A DNA stretch of 64,000 bases, taken from contig OZ038383.1 of NCBI GenBank assembly GCA_964036045.1, positions 68,531,888 through 68,595,887 on the forward strand, in the 5' to 3' direction. Within the stretch, counting starts at the first letter, position 1. Each line of letters starts with the position of its first letter. Positions 39,176 to 49,554 of the stretch are shown here, one piece after another. The notes beneath the pieces were generated by a model that was given only the letters and a program-made list of their open reading frames with translations, was not told where the DNA came from and searched no databases. The position numbers were made by a program, and so were the translations under genes. The DNA comes from Eutreptiella sp. 'Long Island Sound 2002' (Eukaryota; Euglenozoa; Euglenophyceae; Eutreptiales; Eutreptiaceae).

Positions 39176-39753
39176 TTGAGTGGAATCACCCCACGCAGGA
39201 ACACATAGACAAGGTCGTCGGCTGTCATATCCTTGCGGCAAGGGATGAACATTCCACATTTGGAGAATCGGTCAACCACAGTCATGATGGCGTCATGGCC
39301 TCTAGTGGTCGACGGCAATCCTGAAACCCAATCGACGGACACACTATGCCATTTGGTGTCGGGCACCGGCAAGGGCCTAGGCTGTTTGGCGGTGTCGACA
39401 CGCCGTGACTTAGCCGCTTGACACACATCGCAACTTAAAATGCAATGCTCCACGTAATGTCGAAGATGCGAACAAACATAACCGCGCTTGATCAGCGCCA
39501 TGGTTCGAAGTACTCCGGAGTGGCCGTAAAACTCCGACTCGTGATACATGGCCACAATCGAGGGAACGAGCGTTAGAGGGACAAGTACACGCTTGCCCAT
39601 TGTCGACAAATGGAAGAACTTGCCATCGTCGAAGGACAGCTTAGCGTCCCGGAGTTGGTGTCGTGCCGTAGGGCTTCGAACTGCAACTTCGTAGATGTGT
39701 CCCGTACGTGGGTCTTCTGGATAGGCTGCTGCCCACACAGCTGTCCAATTCAA
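39176..39753 (-). pseudogene. Integrase zinc finger and first core half, element B
   Basis: The minus-strand frame shows the HHCC finger HESEFYGHSGVLRT ... HCILSCDVC, the first catalytic Asp in SVDWVSGLPST, and YxxVDRFSK-type sequence (MTVVDRFSKCGMFIPC). The second catalytic position reads VSNRETS instead of VSDRxxx, an Asp-to-Asn change (AAT). A frameshift follows directly. Both make the integrase inactive. Confidence 0.75.
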
Positions 39754-39953
39754 ATCCTTACACTGATAGTGCCGGTGTACTTGACGGTGTGTACCTTTAA
39801 GACTCGACGGCTACAGCGTGTTCGGTCCAAGCTTACGCAAGGGAACTGGCTGTAGTGTACCGTCTCGGTGGCGTCGAGAGCGGATCAGTTCCGTCAAGGT
39901 CGGGGCATATCGAAGTACTTTGCCAAAAGTGACTCGAAGAGGGCAGTCCATGT

Positions 39954-40273
39954 CTATTTTGGGAAGGTCGTCGGTGTTGGTGGACATGTCTGGTACCTCG
40001 TTGCCAGCATCATTGAGATCTGAGTCAGGGTGGTGTGACTCCTCAGCCAGAGCCTCGGTGTCGGCAGTGGCTCCAGGTCCTCTGGCTCGACGGCTGGTTC
40101 GGTGTCGAATTGGTGGGCTGGTTCTGCGTCGTCGTCAACATCAGGTTCCTTCCCCAAGGAGCGTTCGCTTCCAAGTGACACGTACAGGTGGCCGTATGGC
40201 TGCAGCCACACTACATCATGCGAGAACGAGTCCTCGAGCACATGCAGGAACTCATCGACAGGTTCTCCTACAG
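39954..40273 (-). pseudogene. RNase H to integrase linker, element B
   Basis: The minus-strand frame reads EPVDEFLHVLEDSFSHDVVW, YGHLYVSLGSERSLG and an acidic stretch. It is the direct continuation, across element C, of the frame at 57160-57357 (PLVENWVS). No catalytic motif is expected here. Confidence 0.5.
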
Positions 40274-40277
40274 GTGA
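40274..40277. repeat. Target-site duplication of element C (left)
   Basis: GTGA, repeated at 57156-57159. Confidence 0.75.
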
Positions 40278-43114
40278 TGAAGCGGTACCCAGAACCTATG
40301 GCCCATGGCCCGGAGGCCTGTGAGCCGTCACACCCGTTATGGCCCATAGCCCAGAGGCCTGCGAGCCGTCACACCCGTGCGGAAGCCGTTGACACCGGCT
40401 ATCTCTGTTCTCTAACCCGTGAAATCTGGAATCCGATTTCTAACCAATAAATCGATGTAGAATTACCGTGATTTTATTGTCTTGATCGATTTTTGGGCAG
40501 AAATCGGTGAAATACCCGATTTCTACCGCGATTTCTAATTGTCGTGAAATCGCCGCCTGATGTCGCCTGTTCTCGCGCCTTCGTTGCTTCTCCGTGGCGA
40601 GTTTTGTGATTGACTTTTCTCGAGTACCTGTGAGGTTCTAAGAGAACTTAAGGGCTGAATCTAGAGGGTATTTAATGTACTTTCATCTGGTGTGTTCACC
40701 AGAATTTTTCGCCGTTGCGTTTTCGAGAAAATCAGCACGCAAGGCTTTCCGTCGATCGTGCGAACTCATGCTTCTCAAGGACCAAGAGTTCGCACGGAAC
40801 CCTACGTCTCCCCCCTATGTCTTTCATCCATGCCCCTTTCACGCGGGCATATCATCTTGCTTAGGGAAGTGGGCAATGGCGGTGTTTTAGGCAGCCTATG
40901 GGTCTCACAAACCCAAGTCGTTTGCGTGCGCAAACGCTAACTTTGTGGCCTTGTGAGCATGAACGTTAATGACCGAACACAATGCTCACAAGACCAAGAG
41001 CCCGAGGCGATTTTCGTTTTACGAGCCAACTCAAAGATGGGTTCACACAATTCAATGCGTACCAAAACTCTATTTTCAAAAGAGGGCAAGTTTTGGTCGA
41101 AAATTAGGCCAAAATGGCCAAACCCCCGAGGCTCGTATTCGGAGCCTATGGGGAGTTGAGCCTCGAACAAAAGCAATATGTAAAGTAGAGACCACGAAGG
41201 ACATGGTGGATGGCTTGGTTGATTTTTACAACCTTGTCTTCCATTTTATATAATTTCGCCTTGTGAGCACGCGTGCCACATTCCCTCTTTGCACACGCCA
41301 TCATATGCAAGCACTAATGACACGAGTGGGCGGAGACAATCTAACCATGAGGTGCATATTTGAAAGCACCTACTATGGGCCTACTCCAAAAGTGTTTACT
41401 CATATTTTTGCTCCTCAAGGTCCCAAGGATATGTTCATGCCAATATCGCCGATATATGCACTTTTTCCCATAAATAGTGTGCTTCAAGGATTGAGGTGTT
41501 AAAAATGCTTTCATTGTGCTTTGAACCTCAACCCTTGTTGCAAAAGGGAAGCAAAGCTTCGGTTTACATCCATGCAAAAGCCCGAGGCTCCTTTCTCTTG
41601 CGTTACGGAGATAAGATATTTGGAGGGACCGCTTTTGGGTGAATTTTGGCCGTTTTGCCCAAAATGGCCACAAACTCCTTCTCCCCCTGATTTCACTCCC
41701 GAGGTTGCGTGCGCCACTTGACCAAGGGTAAGGGCAATTCGGAGAGGGCACATTAGCCCACGTCAAATGGGGTGTTTCCCCATGTGGCCTCTCCTCTTGA
41801 TGGGAGAGTTGTGAGTCACCCAATTTGGGGTATGTTGCCATTCTGCCCCATACGTGTGTCACTTTCCCTCCAATGGGTAAAATAGCTAGAGGCGACCATG
41901 AGGGATGGCAAATGGCATATATTGGGACCTAAGTCCCATGTGTCTATCGCATCTTTGGTTGAAAGGATCCTCGCCGTGGCCATGGAGATATGGAATCATG
42001 AGTGCGGGCCGTTTTGGCCAAATTTCGCTGTTTTTGCCATTGTATGCCATATTGGAATTACCATATCTCCATGGGGCACCTGATCTAGCCAGGAGGAATA
42101 TTGTAGCATATGACCAAGGGTTGAAAGCCCTTGAGTTTCGTATTTGCTACTCCGGCTGATCCGGAGTTATTCAACTTTTGGTGCGATCCACGATCCCCAC
42201 CTTTGCACCGCATGTTGCTTTCTGCCCCGTCCGTGTGGTCATCCCCTCGGTGAACAGTAAGCAGCCGGCGTGACGGCAAGCGATAACCCAGGGCATGGGA
42301 CCAAAGGGGATATCAAGGGTTGTGAATCAAGGCTTGGCGCGTCAATATCGCCAAGATTTCCTACCCTGGACGGTCGCCCGAGACGGCCGATTTTGCCATT
42401 TTGGCAATCATGACCCCACGTGACGAATCCGTGTTGCCCTGATGCCGGGACCTCAGAGGGAACCAAGTTGGGTGAGGGCTCCAGGGAGTTCGTACTCGAA
42501 GGGCATAGGGTCAGTTGCCTCGTCCCTACCTCTGGCGGGTCCGGACGAGGGGTCAATTTTGGGAATTTTGGAGCTAATATCAGTTTGGGCTGAAACAGCC
42601 CATTTTCAGCTACCAACTCCTGAGGGATAATGGCGGGGCCATATCTCTCGCTCAGAGTAGAGTTGTGACCTGCTGTTAAGGGAGCATGGGGAGCCACTGT
42701 CAATTGGCCTTGGAGCCCCTTGGTTACCAGGAACTCGCCTATGGCTGGGCGGGACACCCCCCCTATCGGCAGGGTTTCAGGGTCCGGACTGAGCAGGGCA
42801 TGTGTTGTGTTTGAGCCCCCGCCCCCACCAGCCACTGAGAGGGTCGGACCTGGGATTGGGATATGAGATGGGACTGAGTGTCTATTGTCCTGTGATTCTC
42901 TTACCCCAGTCCAGTCTTAACCCCATGTGTACATATCCTGATGTGTTGCTGTACATATTTTCGTTCCCTTGTTGCAGAGTGGCAAGGATCCTGAAACGCT
43001 TTGTCACATGACACGAGCGTATTGATGCCCTTGTGAGCGTAGTGCCTTGCCTGCCTGCTCACCTGTGCGTGTCACCGCAGCGTCCCGTGGCCGGCCCCCC
43101 ACGGGAACGCGTCA
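40278..43114 (+). repeat. 5' LTR of element C
   Basis: Starts TGAAGCGGTACCCAG and ends GGGAACGCGTCA, with a near-identical copy at 54311-57155. At about 2.84 kb it is long for a Ty3 LTR. ORFs inside (e.g. 42239-42835 minus, 198 codons) recur in the other LTR simply because the LTRs match; none has a recognisable domain. A 41-bp tandem duplication lies near the start, and a TATTTAA at about 40669 is a possible promoter element. Confidence 0.93.
40297..40378 (+). repeat. 41-bp tandem duplication at the LTR C start
   Basis: Units 40297-40337 and 40338-40378 each run from TATGGCCCAT to GCCGTCACACCCGT. Also present in the right LTR from about 54330. Confidence 0.85.
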
Positions 43115-43476
43115 AAAGCGTTTCACCGCCGCGGGGTTACCCAACCCTCGCGTGCCACTCGGGGCCACCAACCCCGAGCAGCGCGGCGCAGCTCGCAGCT
43201 CGCAGCGCAGCGCAGCGGCTCGCAGCGCAGCGCAGCGGCTCGCAGCGCCACCCAGCGACAGCGCCGAGTTCGTCACGGAGCCAGCAGCGCCGTCCAGAGC
43301 ATCGCCCTGATCGCGCCGCGACCGTGAAGGAAGTGGACAGACCAGGCCCATCGGCCGACCAGCAAGGCCGCGTCAACCACTTCCACAACCACCGGCTGAC
43401 CAGCACCAGCCGCACGCCCAGTCCAGTGCTCCAGCACCCGCCTCAACAACCACCACCAGTTCGTTGAGCTGAACGA
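43115..43476 (+). other. Leader of element C, no canonical PBS
   Basis: The sequence after the 5' LTR starts AAAGCGTTTCACCGCC. It does not start with TGG and does not resemble the initiator-tRNA site of A and D. The primer is unknown. A GCAGCGCAGC-rich direct repeat lies at about 43180-43240. Confidence 0.55.
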
Positions 43477-44430
43477 GTGCATACCAAGGACCTCAAGACC
43501 AACTACGCCCCCGCTGCCATGGTAAACTGGCAAGAAGCGGGCAGGCTGTGGCCGCGGCCCCACCCCCATGCGGCACGCCTGCTGCGTGGGTTGGTTTGGG
43601 ACCAGCACTACCGCCACAGCCACCCCCAGTGTGAAGGCGGCATGCCCGGGAGCTTCGAGCTCCGCGAGGACATGGCGGAGGACCGCCTTCGGGCAGTGGA
43701 GGAGTGGCTGCGGGCGGAAGGGTACGAGTACCGCTTCCGCCGCAAGCGGTGGAGGACCTGGACCTGGCCGGACAGGCCCGGCGAAAGGGTGGCGCCCTGA
43801 CGGGATTGAGGAGGACGAGACCCCCAACGCGTACCCGTCAGGCGCCACGATCAATGTCTCCATGTGGGACATGATCGAAAAGAACTTCCCGGAGCCGGGG
43901 AGCGAGCGCAGGCTGCAGGGCAGCAGCAGCGCGTCTCCGGCGAAGAAGAAGCGGTCCGCCGGGGACAGGAAGCGGGAACGGAAGTGGCGGGAGTACCAGG
44001 AGTCCCTGGCCGCCGAAGCCGCCCAAGGCGCCAAGGGCGGAACCCCAGCCCCCAGTTCCCAACGGGCCAACGATGGTCACCAACCCGGCCACGCCACCCT
44101 TGGTGACTTCATGGAAGTCGCCAAGCAGACCCAGGCCAAGCCCCGTCGGCTGCTCCTGAGGCCCCAGCAGGCCCCAGCAGGCCCCAGCAGCGACGTGGAG
44201 TCGGCCCACCGCGGGAGGATGCCGGCCGACCAGGCCAGCCCCAGCAGCAGCGCCGCTCCCGCCCAAAGGGACGTGGCGCGCGCCTGTGAGCGCGTCTGTG
44301 GGGTGCCCTGCAACCTTCGGGTTGCCCGGCAACGGGCCACGCAGCGGAACGCTGCCGTGGAGGGCGCCGTCGGCATCGCCCATGAGGAGGCCACCGAGTG
44401 GGGCGGAGGCATGGACTACCACGCCTCGAA
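43477..44430 (+). CDS. N-terminal Gag region of element C (frame-broken)
   Basis: The frame from ATG 43477 gives NYAPAAMVNWQEAGRLWP, GLVWDQHYRHSHPQCEGGMP and MAEDRLRAVEEWLRAEGYEY, then stops at 43800. A second frame takes over near 43790 with GIEEDETPNAYPSGATIN, SMWDMIEKNFPEPG, KRERKWREYQESLAAEAA and TLGDFMEVAKQTQAKPRR until about 44430, where the main gag frame (44398-47832) starts to look natural. The composition changes smoothly across both switches, so this looks like one N-terminal region with two indels, or sequence errors. No known domain. Confidence 0.5.
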
Positions 44431-47400
44431 AGTGGCAGCCATCCGGCCGGTCTCACGGCTGCGGCCGCCCATGAGGCAGTGGCTGCCCGGATCAGGGCAA
44501 CCGACGAGGAAGCCTGCCGGACGCAGGAGGCCATTGCCTGCAAGGAGGCCGAGGTGAAGGCGCTGGAAGAGGCGCTTGCCCAAGAGAGGGCAAAGAAGGA
44601 GGCGGAGGAAAGGGCCCACGCCAAAGCAACGGCCAAGGCCCGGGCGGACGCCGCCAAGAAGGACGCCATCGAGGCCGCGCAACGGAAGGTCGCTGAGGAG
44701 AAGGCCAAGACGGAGGCGGAACTGGCAGCGTTGGAAGCGCAGAAGGCGCGGCTGCAGCAGGCCCGGGAAGCAGAGGCGGCTCGTGCTCTGGAGAAAGCCG
44801 AAGTGCGAGCTGTCGCAGCCACCGCCGCCGCAATGGAGGAGGCAGAGGCCAAACTCCGCCGCGAGACTCCCCCGGGAGGATCACGAGTGGAGACCCTTCG
44901 AAAGCTTTTCGAAGGGGACGCCTCCTCCAGGATGACGCTGGATGAGGCGGACACGGGCAGCAGTGGGAGCAGTGGCCCCACCGCCCATCGACGGAGGAAG
45001 GGCAAGGGGAAGACCCCCGAGAGGCCGCGGAGGCCAGCGGGTGGACACCCCCACGACAGTGACCCCTTCTTCACCGCCAGTGACGGGGATGAACGAGGCC
45101 GCCGACATCGCCAAGTGGTGGCTTGGACGGGCGGAGGAGGCGGAGACGTCCCCATGGAGCCAGAGGGTGAGGATGAGGATCTCCCTCCTCCCTACCGGAG
45201 CTCGGAGTCTTCCGAGACCGAGACGCCCAGGTGGGGCGACATGGACGAGGATGACGACATGGACTTCGGCATCACGAGGAAGCGCCCATCCTCGGACCCA
45301 CCGAGGCGACCCGGCGGAGACCCACCGGGACCCCCTGGCGGAGGACCATCAGGACCCCCGGGAGGACGCCCACCGAGTGGACCCCCTGGAGGCGGACCAC
45401 CGGGCGGGGGAGGACCCCCTGGACCTGGCGGACCCGGCGGAGGCCCTCCTGGAGGACCCCCTGGGGACCCCGACGACCCACCAGGGAACGGCGACCCGGA
45501 TACCACCTGGCGGTGGATTGTCTACCTCCGCAAGAGAGTCCAGTTGCTCGAGCTGGAGGTAGACACGGGCAAGGGCGAGATGGCTCGCATCTCCAGGGTC
45601 GCCGCGCGCGCGCAGAAGGAGCTGGACATCGCCAGGGCCGAGACCAAGTCGCTGACCAACGTCGTCAGCGGCCTGCAGCAGAGGCTGGACGCGCTGGAAG
45701 CCCGTGGGAGCGTCGGCAGCGACCACCCACCCCTGGAGTCGGGCTCGTCAGACGACAGCTGGGGACCCGGACCAGGTCCAGGCAGACCCCACGCCCCCGG
45801 CGGAGCCCCCAGGAGTCGCCCCAGCGCCAGTGCCCCCTCTCTCACCGCCCCCTCTCACCACAGCGCGGGCCGCCGCAACGAGCGCGTGCCGCCCGGCAGT
45901 GGCAGTGAGGATTGGCGTGATGAGTGGCTCAGCGCGGAGTACCGCAACCGCCGTGCTCCACCGCGGACACCGGTACGCCCCCGACGCCCCGCACCAGCCC
46001 CGGAGCCAATCCCCATCGCTGGTGGATGTTATGGTGGACTCAGGGACGAGGTCCCCAGAGGAGACGTGGAGTGGGATGTCGGCGAAGGTGAGGACCTGGA
46101 CCTGGACCTGGAGGAGTTCGACATCAGCCCGCCGCGTGGTGTACGACGGGAGGCCGCTGAACGCAGCCGCCGGCGCCGTGATGAGGATGCGTACATGGAA
46201 GAAGTACGGCGTGAACATTTTGGTTCAGCGTACATGGAGGAACCGCGGTGTAGCCACAGGGGTTCCATGGAGGAGATGGACGTGGCGGCCGTGGGAGTCC
46301 GTGGGCGAGGCCGATGGGAACCTCGGTCGACCTCGCGGCCGGCGTTCATGGTCTCTAAGGCCGCGGACGCCGCCGTGTGGGAAGACTTGAAGGACATCAA
46401 GCCCCCCATGTACGACGGCAACCCCCTCAACCTCGACCGCTTCTTGGAGAAGCTGGACGATTGGGGGCTGACCGTCACTGAAGACATGCCTCACGCGGAT
46501 GCGGAGAGATATGTCTTCAGACGGTTCAGGTACCGCCTGCCGGAAGTGCTCGGAGAGCTATACTTCATGGCGACCAAGGAGGGGAAAATCAAGACCCTCA
46601 AGGAAGCCAAGAAGTGGCTCAACGAGCAGGAGCGGGTGGACGCTCCGCAGGTGGCTGCCAAGCGGTGGAAGTCCATCAAGCTTGAGCATGATGGACGGGA
46701 GATCCGCCTGCGGGATTGGCGGGACTTCCGAGGGAAATACACCCTCCACCGCCGCAACGTGGAGGATTGGAACGAGGGTGACGAGCAGGCTCGCCTGCTC
46801 TCCATGCTGCCGGAAGCATGGATCAAGAGGGTCACCAAGGAGGAATTCAAGCGGGCCAAGTCCAACCACACGGTCAAGATGATGCTCCCCAAGGAGTATC
46901 ATACGAACGTGGTGGCTTGGGCGAAGAAGAACGTGGCCGAGGATGTCAAACGGCACTCCCTGCGGAACGCTCTCCTCATCACCGTCTCGGGCGATCGCGA
47001 GAAGACCGCGATGTGGCGCCTTGACGAGTGTGAATTGAGCGGCCAGACCATCCGTCTGCAGGCCATCCCGGCGCGGATGAGCTGCGACGAGATCCTGGAG
47101 TGGGTTGGCGAGGAAGTACTCAAGGAGTACCGAAACCTCCACCACACCCGCGGGTTGAGGCCCGGCGACCGCGACGTCAACTACGTTGGCGAGGGACCTG
47201 GCGGGGAAGCTGCCATGGACCCAGCGGAAGCCGGCGGCGATGAGACTCTCGTCGACGATGACGACGACGATGAGCCCGCCGAGGTGGCCGTTTGTGCCTT
47301 CGTGGCCAAGAACCTGAGCGCGGGGAGCAAGCCGGGAAACTGGAAGCCCCTGCAGCAGGGTTGGAGGAAGCAGGAGAAGAGGGACCCTCGCCGCATTGGC

Positions 47401-47832
47401 GACCCTCCGCTGTCCTTTGGGGAGTTCATACGAGCTCACCCTCAGGGCTTCTTCGTGTGTTATGGGAGGAAGCGAGGCTTCAACCATGACCACCGAACAT
47501 GCCCCGTCCACAAGGCCGACACGGAGGCTTACAAGAAGGCGCACAGGTCGAAGAAGCGTGCGCCCGCGGGTATCCGGGAAGCCAAAATGGAGGTCGACAA
47601 GGACGAGCTGGCCAAGCTGATGTCGTCGGTGGGGACCGAGTTGGCCAAGGAGATCCAGGAGATCAAGAGGAACTGGGTCCCCAGATCGGACAACAAGAAC
47701 AAGGAGAACAACCAGAACAACCAGAACAAGGACAAGGACAAGAAGCCTACTCGCAGCGAAAGAAGGAAGAAGGGCATCAACGAGGTTGATGCGGAGGAGA
47801 ACACCCCTTCTTCCACAACCGACGCCCCCTAG
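44398..47832 (+). CDS. Gag polyprotein, element C
   Basis: A 1144-residue frame. A long Ala/Glu/Lys/Arg heptad-like stretch (about 44490-44870) predicts a coiled coil. Then come an acidic region, a Gly/Pro-rich stretch (45290-45490) and a second helical segment. The Ty3 gag core starts near 46380: VWEDLKDIKPPMYDGNPLNL, FLEKLDDWG, KKWLNEQERVD, WRDFRGKYTLHRRNVEDW and EQARLLSMLPEAW. A possible knuckle CYGRKRGFNHDHRTCPVH follows (47458-47511). Gag assembles particles. It ends TTDAP with TAG at 47830-47832; the same frame reads on with no further stop into the protease ORF. The start is probably 43477, not 44398. Confidence 0.85.
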   Translation: MGRRHGLPRLESGSHPAGLTAAAAHEAVAARIRATDEEACRTQEAIACKEAEVKALEEALAQERAKKEAEERAHAKATAKARADAAKKDAIEAAQRKVAEEKAKTEAELAALEAQKARLQQAREAEAARALEKAEVRAVAATAAAMEEAEAKLRRETPPGGSRVETLRKLFEGDASSRMTLDEADTGSSGSSGPTAHRRRKGKGKTPERPRRPAGGHPHDSDPFFTASDGDERGRRHRQVVAWTGGGGGDVPMEPEGEDEDLPPPYRSSESSETETPRWGDMDEDDDMDFGITRKRPSSDPPRRPGGDPPGPPGGGPSGPPGGRPPSGPPGGGPPGGGGPPGPGGPGGGPPGGPPGDPDDPPGNGDPDTTWRWIVYLRKRVQLLELEVDTGKGEMARISRVAARAQKELDIARAETKSLTNVVSGLQQRLDALEARGSVGSDHPPLESGSSDDSWGPGPGPGRPHAPGGAPRSRPSASAPSLTAPSHHSAGRRNERVPPGSGSEDWRDEWLSAEYRNRRAPPRTPVRPRRPAPAPEPIPIAGGCYGGLRDEVPRGDVEWDVGEGEDLDLDLEEFDISPPRGVRREAAERSRRRRDEDAYMEEVRREHFGSAYMEEPRCSHRGSMEEMDVAAVGVRGRGRWEPRSTSRPAFMVSKAADAAVWEDLKDIKPPMYDGNPLNLDRFLEKLDDWGLTVTEDMPHADAERYVFRRFRYRLPEVLGELYFMATKEGKIKTLKEAKKWLNEQERVDAPQVAAKRWKSIKLEHDGREIRLRDWRDFRGKYTLHRRNVEDWNEGDEQARLLSMLPEAWIKRVTKEEFKRAKSNHTVKMMLPKEYHTNVVAWAKKNVAEDVKRHSLRNALLITVSGDREKTAMWRLDECELSGQTIRLQAIPARMSCDEILEWVGEEVLKEYRNLHHTRGLRPGDRDVNYVGEGPGGEAAMDPAEAGGDETLVDDDDDDEPAEVAVCAFVAKNLSAGSKPGNWKPLQQGWRKQEKRDPRRIGDPPLSFGEFIRAHPQGFFVCYGRKRGFNHDHRTCPVHKADTEAYKKAHRSKKRAPAGIREAKMEVDKDELAKLMSSVGTELAKEIQEIKRNWVPRSDNKNKENNQNNQNKDKDKKPTRSERRKKGINEVDAEENTPSSTTDAP

Positions 47833-49554
47833 CGGAGCCCCTGCAGCCAAGGACCCCAGCTAGGGCGGTCGCAGGATGGTGACGTGGGAAGCGCCAAACC
47901 ATCCCAGTCGGGAGTCGATAAGCACAAGGGGACTGCCGCGGGCAGAAGGCCCGGTCCGGCACCCAGTCGCGGAGGCGGGGTGAGGGCAAGTGAAGGCACG
48001 AACCCTTGCACCCGTCCGTCCTTCGCGACCAAGAATGTGTTTGATGTACTACAGGATCTATCCGAGAGTATCGGAGGATCACCCGGACCGCAGCTGGATG
48101 CTGCAGATGGGCAGCCTGAGCCCATTGTCCACGACCTGCACCAGTCGCTTGTTGAGCTTCTGGAACGGCCGGAGATCCTGAGTTTGCACGCCGTGCGCCG
48201 TGTCGGGCGTGAGCGGCAGTTGCATCTTAAGGTCCGTGCCTTATGCGGGGAAGTGGAAGAGGTTTTCGACGTGTTGGCCGACACGGGAGCTCAAGTCAGC
48301 TTGGTCAAGGCTGGCCTACTTCCACCAGAGTGTCTCACCGACAGTCGGAAACCTGTCAGGCTGAAGGTGGTGAACGACCAGTACATGGTGGGAGGCACGA
48401 AGGGAGCGGCCATTGGGCTGCAGTTCGTGAACCATCGTGAGCTGAGCCGCCCAGACCTCGGCAAGGAAATCCTCCTGCACGGTCGCTTCTACGAGGCCGA
48501 GATGAACTCGGACATGATCGTTGGATACGACTTCATGATGGAGACGGACTCCGGCGTTCTCCCGGCCCAGGCCTCCATGACCCTGTACCAGGACGACCAG
48601 CTCTCGTGGCTTTCGTCACCTGAGCACCATGTGGAATGCCAATGGATCCACCCCGAACGCAATCAGCTCGAAGTGGCCGCGCTGGACACTGAGCCAACTG
48701 GTCCTGCAAACCAGGAGTACGGCGTAAGGCCGGAAGTGGCGAGCCGAGTTGTCGCGGACTTGGGAGCTTCGGATCTGGCCCTGGATGCGTTCTCTTCAGG
48801 AACCTCCGCCCATCTTCGGGTGTGTGAGAAGTACTGGAGCGCACAGGACTCCGCGTGGAAGAAGCACTGGGGTCCGCATCAGGGATTGATGTGGATCCAT
48901 TGCCCCCGTTGGGACATTCCAAGAGCGATAGCGAAGATTCGCAAGGACCGCTCCAAGGCAGTGCTGGTTGTTCCTATGGGATGCACCGAGGAGGAAAGTA
49001 CCCGACATTGGGTAGCCTCATTGACCAACATGACCTTAAACAAGGTCGTCCTACCGGCTGGAGAGAGTGTCTATCAGGACGCTAAGGGACAGCCCATGCC
49101 ACCCCAGAGATGGCCAACAGAATTCCACTATGTGGATGGGGGCCTTGATCAGGCCGACGCCACGGACTTCGTGTGTGTCAACCGCATCATAGCAGAGCCC
49201 TGGCGGCAATGCTTTGCGGTTCCCCCTGTTGACATCGAAGAATCGGATTCGGAAGACCCCCTCACTGAAGAGGAGTGGGATCTGGTTCAGGGGTATATGG
49301 ATCAGCCCTTTCACGACTGGGGAAACCAGCGTGAGGGCAAAGGCCAGGACAAAGCCTGGTGGGAAGTGGACTCGATCGTCTCTGGTTCCTATGACGGGAA
49401 CACCTTCGTGCAGAGGGTGCTGGACCACCTATCGAGCCAGGACGAGCCAATCGGGGGTAACCCACCCACCTACGGCGATCATTTCCGAGGCAAGACCAGA
49501 GATGGCCCCTTGGGAACCTGGGAAGACCACCTGAGCCGAAAGCGAGCGGAGTAG
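47833..49554 (+). CDS. Protease and extra module, element C
   Basis: In the same frame as gag and open from the gag TAG; there is no ATG near its start (first possible near-cognate GTG at 47884), so expression by readthrough is likely. The protease motif is VLADTGAQVSLVKAG (Asp at about 48280), with MIVGYDFMMETDSGVL as the distal strand. The extra module follows at 48745-49150 and matches the same region in element A. It ends RKRAE with TAG at 49552-49554. Retropepsin cuts Gag-Pol; the role of the module is unknown. Confidence 0.8.
   Translation, partial: RSPCSQGPQLGRSQDGDVGSAKPSQSGVDKHKGTAAGRRPGPAPSRGGGVRASEGTNPCTRPSFATKNVFDVLQDLSESIGGSPGPQLDAADGQPEPIVHDLHQSLVELLERPEILSLHAVRRVGRERQLHLKVRALCGEVEEVFDVLADTGAQVSLVKAGLLPPECLTDSRKPVRLKVVNDQYMVGGTKGAAIGLQFVNHRELSRPDLGKEILLHGRFYEAEMNSDMIVGYDFMMETDSGVLPAQASMTLYQDDQLSWLSSPEHHVECQWIHPERNQLEVAALDTEPTGPANQEYGVRPEVASRVVADLGASDLALDAFSSGTSAHLRVCEKYWSAQDSAWKKHWGPHQGLMWIHCPRWDIPRAIAKIRKDRSKAVLVVPMGCTEEESTRHWVASLTNMTLNKVVLPAGESVYQDAKGQPMPPQRWPTEFHYVDGGLDQADATDFVCVNRIIAEPWRQCFAVPPVDIEESDSEDPLTEEEWDLVQGYMDQPFHDWGNQREGKGQDKAWWEVDSIVSGSYDGNTFVQRVLDHLSSQDEPIGGNPPTYGDHFRGKTRDGPLGTWEDHLSRKRAE
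48745..49150 (+). other. Extra module between protease and RT of element C
   Basis: DLALDAFSSG, YWSAQDSAWKKHWGP, MWIHCPRWDIPRAIAKIRKD, KAVLVVPMG, HWVASLTN, KVVLPAGESVY, YVDGGL. It aligns in order with 22190-21800 of element A (minus). The NPPF/NPPY-like loop of related methyltransferase folds would be HCPRW here, so catalysis is doubtful. Confidence 0.5.

Larger units (their letters stand above)
36660..40277 (-). mobile_element. Ty3 chromovirus B, 3' part
   Basis: Minus-strand integrase, chromodomain and 3' region of a decayed Ty3 element whose protease/RT/RNase H part lies at 57156-59292. The two parts were separated by insertion of element C: GTGA is repeated at 40274-40277 and 57156-57159, and removing C restores an open frame across the junction. 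TCGA/TTCGA words are strikingly frequent. I could not identify its 3' LTR, so the left edge is approximate. Confidence 0.7.

Noticed and set aside
42239-42835. 198-codon ORF present at both 42239-42835 and 56280-56876
   Set aside because: It recurs only because both positions are in the two LTRs of element C; no domain and no independent evidence of coding.
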